From: Neoarius graeffei
Taxonomy: Eukaryota > Chordata > Actinopteri > Siluriformes > Ariidae
Assembly (NCBI RefSeq): GCF_027579695.1
Contig: NC_083575.1
Location: 30,855,382-30,919,381, forward strand
Reading direction: 5' to 3'
DNA length: 64,000 nucleotides
The first letter of the stretch is position 1. Each line of letters starts with the position of its first letter. This document shows positions 10,501 through 21,300 of the stretch, piece after piece. Under the pieces are notes generated by a model. That model was not told where the DNA came from, did not search any database, and saw only the letters and a program-made list of their open reading frames with translations. The translations under genes and the position numbers were made by a program.

Positions 10501-13500
10501 TTACACACATTAAAAGATACACACAAATCACTGTGTGCATTGATCTCATATAAAACTGTACAAGGATATACCCTCAGGTCTTTGCAACCTCTAGCACCAG
10601 TTGAAGTCGGTTGTTGTGCATTTCCTCTGCTAAACTGCATAAAGACATGATACTACATAGTAATATAAAGCTCCAAAACCTATTATAACTAGTATTGGAA
10701 TGGCAGGGCCAATTCTGTTTTTTTTTTTTTCTTCTTCTTCCTGTCATACTTAATATATTTGAGACCAAAAAGGGTTTGAGATCTCAAGATTAATATGAGA
10801 CAATAGATTGTAATTTCAGCTTTTAATTCCTGATATTTACATCCAGATGTGTTAAACGACTTGGAACATGGAACCTTTGAGCATTTTTCAATTGCTCAAA
10901 AATAGTGCAACATGTGACCGATAGGTATTTCTTATTGCCCGGCTGTGCCCTGTTAGATTGATTGTTTAAACAGTTAATAGCTCTGAATGTCTACTCTTGA
11001 TTTGAGTCCTGTATTTCTTCTGTCAAGACCACATTTGTTGTTAAAAAGTATAAACCAACATGAAGACCAGAGAGGTATCTTTGGGAGAAGAGCAAGATGA
11101 AAGCTTATAAAAGAAGGAAAATCGATCAGAACCATTGCACAAGCATTGGGTGTAGTCAGTGACATCACCAACAACCTCCACAAGCCATGGGTGAAGGTAC
11201 CACAATCCACTGTTTGAAGATGTCTTGGACAGCAGAAATATAGGGGCCATACGACAAGATACTCTAAGACTATCTGTTTCTATCCTGCTCACCTAAACGT
11301 TGGGTGGTCTGCCACCTAAAGTGTCATGTTCTAAGTTTAACACATCTGAATGTAAAAATCAGGAAATGAAAGCAGAAATTCTGATCTCTCGCATTGTTTT
11401 TCAACCAGCAGAGTCTGCATCAGTCTGCAAGCACATGGCTAGACTGACCATAATGGTAATGATGCTCTCAGCTCACTGTTCACTGTTTCTTAGGTGTGAG
11501 AAGTATGCACAGCACAGATATCCAGTGGTCTGCCATTCTCAGCTGGGGCTACAGTGACAATACACTGCGGCTCAAGAGCAAGCAAAGTGAGCCACCCATC
11601 AATTACATCCAGTGCTCTCCGCTCCACCAGGTATGACACTAATAGCAATGTTGTACAAAAAAGAAACAAGCTTTCGTGAAATTAGTGATTTTACTAATCT
11701 AACAGCACAATAGTACATAATTAATCTGATAACTGCAGAGTATCATGAACTCTACAATGTTTCATTTACTTAACATGTACAGTATATATTTAACCCATTA
11801 AGTTATTTTTCTTCTTTGCTGGTAATTTCTTTGGGAATTTCTATGGTTTAAAAAAAGCACATAATACAGTTTCAAATCTAAGAGTCTTGAATTCTGCTTG
11901 AGTCTGATGGGACAGATGATGATTGTATTATTATTGTGAATGTTAACATCTTTTTCCTCCTGATAAATCTCATACTTTATTGCAGTCTGTTTATAAGCTC
12001 CATATTTGATTCCCCTAAAACACATACTCACTTTCTCTCAGGTGACAAGTTGTGCCTGGGTGTCTGATGGTTGTCAGCTATTTATGGGCAGTAAATGTGG
12101 TGTTATCACTGCCTACAACAATCGTTTTGTGGTAGGTTACTACAGCAACATAACTTGCCTGCTTCCACACCATCCATCCAGTCATTAATATCTTGCACAT
12201 TCCACGTTTGGAGTGGTCTCCTTTGTCATTCCTCTGTTACCCTAGAAACACATTTCCTCTAGCCCAGGTGGAATCAGACAGGTTGAATGGGTGCACTGCC
12301 CTCTCACCTCTTGCATTATCTTTACTTGTATCTCAGCGTCAATAAAAAGATAATGGGGAAGTCTTGTTGTTTCTTAAATGAACACTTAAATAAAACCAGT
12401 GGTATTTAAAAGGTTCAGAGTGATCATCTTCCCAGTTTATTTTGTATTTATAAGGCTTCTGAGCAACACATTTATAAGTGACCTTGTAGGGGATTTTCTT
12501 TGCTATTTTGTACCAAGTTCTTGCTGTTTCTTTCTTTTCTAGGGCTCTGAGATGGAAGTTGAGTCTCAGGTTCACTTGTATGGACACACAGATGAGGTCA
12601 CAGGTCTTTTTGTCTGCAAACCATACAGTATCCTGATCAGCGTCAGCCGAGACGGAACCTGCATCATCTGGGACCTCAACCGGTTTGTGTCCAGTACATG
12701 TCTGTGGATGAGTGTGTGTGTGTGCATTCTGTGGTCATGCCTAGTACTTAAGGGTAAATCTATAAAATCTATTTTGTGATAAGTCATCATATTGATGGCT
12801 ATACATTAACACTGAACAAATGAATTTCCAGCTACTACCTACTCCTACAAACTACGGTACTAGTGCATCTCAAACAGTTAGAATATCATGAAAAATTTCA
12901 GTTTTTCTTCATTTAATTTTGAAGAGATATTCTAAAAGGTAAACTTTCATATATTCTATATCATATCGTCCATATTCATCACATGTAAAGTGAAATTTCA
13001 AACCTTTTTTTATTTTGATGATTATGGCTTATAACTCATTAAAATCAGAAATCCAGTATCTCAAATTATGAGAATATTTCCTAAGATCAATCAAAAAAGG
13101 ATTTACAATACAGAAATGTCCAGCTTCTGAAAAGTATGTTCATTTAAACAGTCAGTACTCCGTTTAGGGCTCCTTTACCATTACTTACCGCATCAATGCG
13201 GCGTGGCATGGAGGCGATCAGCCTGTTGGCTGGCCAATCAAGCACAGTAATATGATCAGCAAACCATTTGGTAGTAGCTTTGGCACTGTGAACAAGTGCA
13301 GTGTCCTGCTGGAAAAGGAAATTGGCATCTCCATAAAGCTTTTCAGAAAATGGAAGCATTGAAGTGCTCTAAAATCTCCTGGTAGATGGCTACATTGACT
13401 TTGGACTTGATAAAATACAGTAGACCAACACCAGCAGATGGCATGGCACCCTAAATCAAGACAGACTGCAGAAACTTCACACTGGACTTCAAACACCTTT

Positions 13501-15296
13501 GATTCTGTGCCTTTCCACTCTTCCTCTATCCTCTTGGGCCTTGATTTCCAAATGAAATGCAAAATTTACTTTCATCTAAAAAGAGGACTTTGGACCACTG
13601 ACCAACAGTCCAGTTCTTTCTCTCCTTAGCCCAAGCAAGACGCTTCTGACATTGTCTCTGGTTCAGGAATGGCTTGATATTACAAATGTGACAGTTGTAG
13701 TCCCTTTCCTGAAGATGTTTGTGCATGGTGGCTCTTGATGCACTGACAACAGCCTCAGTCTACTGAGCTCTCCCAAGTTCTTGACTTTTTTTTTTAAATA
13801 ATCCTCTCAAGGCTGCGGTCATCCCTGTTGCTTGTGTACCTTTTCAGCAATGACCTTCTGTGGTTTACCCTCCTTGTGGAGAGTGTCGAGGATCATCATC
13901 TGGATAATTTTCAAGTCAGCAGTCTTCCCCATGATTATAGTTGTGTGTACTGAATTAGACTGAGAGATGCATGGTATTTATACTATTTTACTCATAGTAA
14001 CTTATTCTAACAAGTTGAGATACTGGATTTCTTATTTTCATGAGCTATAAGCCATAATCATCAAAATTTAAACAATAAAAACCAACCTTGAAATATTTCA
14101 CCTTTTTGTTTACCGTTTTGAATTAAATTACCAAAAAAAAAGAGAACTTTTTCACAATATTCTAATTTCTTGAAGTGTGTGTGTGTGTGTGTGTAATATT
14201 GTAATTGTTTTTAACCCTGTCATTTTTACTGACTGTTGAGTAATGGCCATTTTGTCTTGCTAGCCTGTGCTATGTGCAGAGTCTCACTGGTCACAAAAGC
14301 CCTGTGAATGCCGTGTCAGCCAGTGAGACCACAGGAGATATTGCTACTGTCTGTGACTCAGGTGAGTTACTGCACTTCCTGAATGATGTTCATGAATTCC
14401 TTAGTTTTCTATGATCTATATGCCTCTTTCAGACTACATACAAACTACAGTTGAACCAAATGAAAGTTAGTTACCTTTTATAGGCAAATAATATCCTTGA
14501 TAAATACAGCAATTTGTATTTCTGTATGTTTATATTATACCATGTATACATATGTATATACAACATACATATTTGTATTTGGCAGTACAGAAGTGCATCT
14601 AAGTTTCTACTCGTTTAGCTAAGGATGCAATCGTGCGATTTCTGGCCAATTTGAAAATGGAGCAAAAGCAGTGTAGTGGAGCTGATAGGAGGGATAAAAG
14701 AGAGAAGAAACGAGGAGAGATAGCAGTATTGGCCGATGTACCATTGCTGTTGACCTATTTTCAACCAATAGATGTTAGAGTAGAGAGCCAAGTATTACGG
14801 CTAACATTACTGAAATGGTGGTGTTTGATGCCAAGCATACTGTTGAGACTGCTGCGGATTCCAAAACTCAATTCAATTCAGGGTTTTTTTTGTCGAGGAT
14901 TTTTTTTAAACAATTAACATTTCCACAAAGCAGTTTTAAAGAAATATATATACATTTTGGATATAAATCTTAAATTTATAAATTTATCCCTAATGAGCAA
15001 ACCTGAGGCAGGTGTGGCAAGGAACAACTCCCTGATATGACATCAGGAAGAAACACTGAGAATAACTTTTTAGAATTTTAGTATTAGGGAGCAGTAGTGA
15101 TGGCACAGTAAAAGCAGCAGGTAGCATTGCCACCTCATCATTCCAAGGTCCCTAGTTTGATCCTGAGGTCAGGTTACTGAGTTTTGCATGTTCCCCCTGT
15201 GTCTGTGTCGATCCTGTGTTGATCATGATCCTTCTTCTGGATTCTGAGGTTTCCTACCACTTCCCAAAGCATGTTTATAGCGTGCTTATACTTCTC

Positions 15297-15350
<54 letters not shown>

Positions 15351-18300
15351 AAGAAATGTGCACGCATGGTGGCCTGTGATGGACTGATGTCCTGTCCAGG
15401 GTGTTTTTCCACTTGATGCCCAGTGTTTTAGGGATGGTCTCTGGATCCACAATGATCCTGAGCAGAATTAAATGTTTATTGGAGCTGAAGGAAAGTCATC
15501 CATATATGCACGATATTACTCCCTTTTTATCCCCCGCTGGTCGAAAGGCCCAAAGGGGAATTATGTCGTGGCGATGTCCATCCCAGGAAGGGTATTCACC
15601 TTCTGAAATCAACTCCTCTCTCAATTTTTGGAGGAATTTCACAAAACCTTCTTTGTTATATGTCAGTAATACGCATATTGCAATTTCGTTTAATTCAATC
15701 ACATTTTTACCAGAGTTATGGCCTAGTTGCCAGCTGGGGATATTGTGCTCTCAGAGCACTCGTTGCACATACTATCAACATAGACAACATATCAAATGTC
15801 GAAAGTGAGACATTTTGAAATTTCATGCCAAATATTGGCTCATTTGAAATTTCATGACAGCAACACATCTCAAAGTTGGGACAGGGGCAATAAGAGGCTG
15901 GAAAAGTTAAAGGTACAAAAAAGGAACAGCTGGAGGCCCAAATTGCAACTCATTAGGTCAATTGGCAATAGGTCATTAACATGACTGGGTATAAAAAGAG
16001 CATCTTGGAGTGGCAGCGGCTCTCAGAAGTAAAGATGGGAAGAGGATCACCAATCCCCCTAATTCTGCGCCGACGAATAGTGGAGCAATATCAGAAAGGA
16101 GTTTGACAGTGTAAAACTGCAAAGAGTTTGAACATATCATCATCTACAGTGCATAACATCATCAAAAGATTCAGAGAATCTGGAAGAATCTCTGTGCGTA
16201 AGGGTCAAGGCCGGAAAACCATACTGGGTGCCCGTGATCTTCGGGCCCTTAGACGGCACTGCATCACATACAGGCATGCTTCTGTATTGGAAATCACAAA
16301 ATGGGCTCAGGAATATTTCCAGAGAACATTATCTGTGAACACAATTCACCGTGCCATCCACCGTTGCCAGCTAAAACTCCATAGTTCAAAGAAGCCGTAT
16401 CTAAACATGATCCAGAAGCGCAGATGTCTTCTCTGGGCCAAGGCTCATTTAAAATGGACTGTGGCAAAGTGGAAAACTGTTCTGTGGTCAGACGAATCAA
16501 AATTTGAAGTTCTTTATGGAAGTCAGGGACGCCGTGTCATTCGGACTAAAGAGGAGAAGGACAACCCAAGTTGTTATCAGCCCTCAGTTCAGAAGCCTGC
16601 ATCTCTGATGGTATGGGGTTGCATTAGTGCGTGTGGCATGGGCAGCTTACACATCTGGAAAGACACCATCAATGCTGAAAGGTATATCCAGGTTCTAGAG
16701 CAGGGGTCGGCAACCTTTTTGCCATGTAGTGCCAATTAGAAATTTTCTTGTTAGTTAGTGTGGCATTCAAATAGGTGTTGTTAACTATGTGTAATTAGAC
16801 ACCACACATTTTAGACGGATATGGATATTTAATGCATTGAGCAAATGTAAAACACCATTGCACTTGTTTTATGCCATTAACCTCATACACAAGGTTTAAG
16901 AACACCCCCCCCACACACACACACACACACACATTGGATAACAACATTGCAAGCAGCTTATACAAATTCACAAAATAACATCCAAAATCTTTCAGTAGGT
17001 AACAGGCCCAAGTTATTCACAATAAAGACATAGCAGCCTAATGGAAATGGAACTGATGAATAATAAAACTACAGAAAAAAATTAAATGATGAGTGTCAGA
17101 GAACATTGACAAGTAGCCTACATAAAGTGGCTTAACAATAAACTGCAAATTTGAAGTAGCCTTGTTACAAAATAAATGTTTTGCCTATCAGTCAGTGTGA
17201 TCCTTGGCCCTGCTTCCCCTTACTTAGCTCCGAGATGTGGGGATGGTAATTGGTCACTTTGAGTTGGACGCATGCTTCCGAATGGCCCGTTGTCAGACGA
17301 CTTCGGGAGGGGCAAAGTACATTCTTCATGTGCGAAAATATCTGTTCACACAGATATGTTGATCCGAACACTGACAATAAAGCCAGTGCGATATTACGAA
17401 GACAGTTTAACTTTTCGGGTAAAGATGCCCAGCAGGGTTCATTGGCTTTAAACAGCAGAGCTCCTCTCTCACAGTCACATCACAATATCTTGCCATCACT
17501 GCCAAACGTGCCACATCATTCACATCTACGCTTTCGTCAAGCGCAATGCTAAATACTGCTGCATCTTTTATGCCAGTTGTTTGCTGCACCCTTACGTTTT
17601 CTGCCATTTCACCAATTCGTCGCTCAACAGTTCTGGCTGATACGGGCATGTCTTTTATTCTTGATTTTATTGTCTCTCTATTTGGCAGCCCCTCAAAAAG
17701 ACTATCCGAGGTGGAGAGAAAGGCCTCCTTAATGTATTCACCGTCTGTGAATGGCTTTCCATGTTTAGCTATGCAGTGAGAAATTATATAGCTAGCTTCA
17801 GTGGCATTGTTTTTAGCTGAGGTAAAGACTTTTAAAGTGTGGGCTTGCTTCCCATATCCGCACACTGCGCGTGAGATTGATTCGTCCCTATCTGCCTGAT
17901 CTTTGAAATTCTTTTTGTGCTTTGCCTCGAAATGACGTTTAACACTGGATGTTCGACTTTCAAAACACAATGTGCACACAGCACGGTCCCTCTAAGAAAC
18001 GAACCCATATTCTTTAGTCCACAAGGAGAGGAAAGCCCGAACTGTCTGTTTCTTTGCCATCTTAGTGCAACTGCTGCATCAAGTGGGCCCATCTCGTGAG
18101 AAATATGGGGAGGGGACAGTGTTGCCAGATTGGGCGGTTTTAAGTGCATTTTGGTGGGTTTTGAACATATTTTGGGCTGGAAAACGTCAGCAGTATCTGG
18201 CAACACTGGGAGGGGGCGCTATATTGTTGTGTAGTCATGCTAAAAGAGCAGGCTCACCATGCAACCGCCAATGACAGTTCAAGATGACGTTTGAACATTT

Positions 18301-21300
18301 TTAATGTGTTGAATAATTAGGTTTGTGTATCATTATCAGTGTGCCACTGGAAATTCCTCGGCATGCCAGTTGTGGCACGCCTGCCTAGGGTTGCCGACCC
18401 CTGTTCTAGAGCAACATATGCTCCCATCCAGACGACGTCTCTTTCAGGGAAGACCTTGCATTTTCCAACATGACAATGCCAAACCACATACTGCATCAAT
18501 TACAGCATCATGGCTGCGTAGAAGAAGGGTCCGGGTACTGAACTGGCCAGCCTGCAGTCCAGATCTTTCACCCATCGAAAACATTTGGCGCATCATAAAA
18601 CGGAAGATACGACAAAAAAGACCTAATGGTGATGATACACGGGGCAACTTTTTGGGCAATGTTGCCGAGCAATGTTGCTGGGCAATTGTGTTTTGACTCT
18701 TTTCTATTGAGATTGGGCAACATTGCTTCTTTCTGAATGGTTTTGATAATCTCTGGCAACTTTTTGAGATAAGCCAATCAGAACGCGAGTATCGAGTCAT
18801 GTGACCTCCGGTGAGGTTCGGATCAGAAATTTCAAACAAATATGGCGGCCGCTCAGTGTCAGTGGAGTGAAGAGATGGAGAGACTCCTCATCTGTTTTTA
18901 CGCCGGTAAGTTGTTATTTTAATATTCTATATGGAGGAATTTACCTCACCAAAGCTCTAAAAAACAACAGACAGCTTGATTAAATGGTCACAGCAAAAAT
19001 TAAGACATCGATTTTTTTTTTTTAGCTAACTGTAAACTGCCGTTGCTAACTGTTGTTGCCCTGAAAAGTTGCCCTGTGTCTCACCTAGTTGCCCGTTGCC
19101 AGCAACTTTGCTCGGCAACATTGCCCAAAAACTTGCCCCGTGTATCATCACCATAAGACAGTTGAGCAACTAGAATCCTACATTAGACAAGAATGGGTTA
19201 ACATTCCTATCCCTAAACTTGAGCAACTTGTCTCCTCAGTCCCCAGACGTTTACAGACTGTTGTAAAGAGAAAAGGGGATGTCTCACAGTGGGAAACATG
19301 GCCTTGTCCCAACTTTTTTGAGATGTGTTCTTGTCATGAAATTTAAAATCACCTAATTTTTCTCTTTAAATGATACATTTTCTCAGTTTAAACATTTGAT
19401 ATGTCATCTATGTTCTATTCTGAATAAAATATGGAATTTTGAAACTTCCACATCATTGCATTCCGTTTTTATTTACAATTTGTACTTTGTCCCAACTTTT
19501 TTGGAATCGGGGTTGTACATAGGGTATGAAATAATAGATTTCTCTACATCAGTGTTTCCCAAGGTGTGGGTGTGGCAGGTGGTCCCTGAGAATTTACAAT
19601 GAATAAATCAATAAAAGTTCTTAATTATCATACTGTAATTAAATACTGTATGTACATTTTAAAAAGTAACCAGAGCTAATAAAACAAAGCCATGGGGTTT
19701 AAATTACATGATTTTCTTCATTTATCTGACCTATTTTTTGATCTGGAATGTATCTTTTATTTCGTTATTGGCAGGGAATCTGAATTGATGGAATACATCA
19801 TCATTGGTGGGGATGGAATATTAATTTGCATTGTAATGCCTTAGGCCCATATTCACATAGAATTTTTCTGTTTATGAAATAAAAAATGCAATATATAGGG
19901 AAATACTTCATCTTAGTCTTGTGCGTTGATCAGAGTTGTGATTAAAGGTTTGGGAGGGCCACGGAAGATTTTCAAATTGGGACATGGTATTCCAAAAGAT
20001 TCTATTATTTTGCATGGGATTCTATAATCTTGTACCCTAATTAGTGAATTACTTATTTCATATCGGGAATCATAATAGGAATTCTGCTCTCTATTCCTGA
20101 TACACTATACAGATAATTAAATAATAGGATTTTACTCTTTAGCATCCTGTATTAGTGTTGTGCTTTTGTCCTATTTGTAGTGGGTGGAGGAAGCGACTTG
20201 CGACTATGGACAGTAAATGGTGATCTAATTGGTCATGTCCACTGCCGTGAGAACATCTGCTCTATTGCATTCTCCAATCAGCCAGAGGGGGTGTCAGTTA
20301 ATGTGATTGCAGGAGGGCTGCATAATGGAGTTGTGAGGTGAGAGACTATACATAAAACACAGGTTATTTTGAGTTTTACTGCAAAATGAATGTTTGTGTG
20401 TATTATTGCTCTGATTATTCCTGAACAAAGTATCAGTTAAAAAACAACAACTTGGAGTAGGGGCTGTGGTGGCTCAGATATTACAAAGCTGCCACTATTG
20501 GGCTTTTGAGCAAGACACTCTGCCATCTCTTCTCCAGGGATGCAGTTTTAGTGCTCTGACCCAAACTTCCTAATTGTCTGTATCAGTTCATAGTAGAATG
20601 CCATATAATCCTGTCATCCTGTGCATATTATCTTTGTCATTTTTCCCTGCTCTCTTTCATGTCTTTGCTTTCATGAATTCTCTATCTTTCTCTGCCCACA
20701 CGTACATCCTAAGGCTGTGGAGTACATGGGACCTGAAGCCAGTGAGAGAAATAACGTTTCCTAAGTCCAACAAGCCTATAGTAAGGTATGCTGTGCAAGT
20801 ACACCATGTTGCAACATACTGCTGGTTTTCATGTGTCAGATATTGATACATGTGGTTTAATTATGCATCTTAAAAAAATAGCATGGCATAGGTTTTCATA
20901 CTATTGCTTAAAAGTACAAAGAAGAATTACATAGAAATACATATACATTCTACACCAAAAAGTCATATAGTGTGTTGGCTCCCCATAATATATATCTACA
21001 TAATTTTATTCACTGCTTTGCTGCCATATGATTGGCTTTCCGAATTAAAGTGCGTGTGTTTTTTGCTATACACTGAAGACATTTGGGTTTGATATCAAAA
21101 TATGAATGAGATGATAAATCAGAATGTCAGCCTTCATTTCCTGATATTTACATCGTGATGTACCAAACAGCTTAGAAAATGACACATTTGGTCGCAGACT
21201 ATCCAATTTTTGAGGTTAAAATAATGTTGGGACAGATGTTCTTAAAGTAAATAACACTTGGTACTTGCTTGCAGTAACTGCATTAAACTGGTGACCCACT

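Larger units (their letters stand above)
16701..18403 (-). mobile_element. hAT element nested in the Tc1 transposase, 1703 bp
   Basis: Ends CAGGGGTCGGCAACC and GGTTGCCGACCCCTG. Exact 8-bp target duplication ttctagag at 16693-16700 and 18404-18411. It carries an internally deleted transposase on the reverse strand. Confidence 0.95.
16035..19346 (+). pseudogene. Tc1-like (DDE) transposase in three pieces
   Basis: Pieces are 16035-16700, 18412-18626 and 19157-19346. The start is [19 protein letters not shown]; an in-frame TGA follows near 16105. Then comes the helix-turn-helix [14 protein letters not shown]. The catalytic residues remain recognisable: Asp in WSDESKFEV, Asp in [10 protein letters not shown], Glu in SPIENIW. 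It ends in a typical [18 protein letters not shown] tail. The two inserts fall exactly between codons of a still readable frame. It is dead because of the stop and the inserts. Confidence 0.85.
15773..19517 (+). mobile_element. Tc1-like element split by a hAT and a Harbinger-like insertion
   Basis: The right end reads gttgggacaaagtac-type sequence in inverse, finishing ggaatcggggttgta at about 19517. The left terminal repeat is lost, and the element begins near 'aacatatcaaatgtcgaaagtgag'. With the two inserts removed its length is about 1.5 kb, normal for Tc1. A reverse-oriented relative lies at 24770-26190. Confidence 0.8.
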
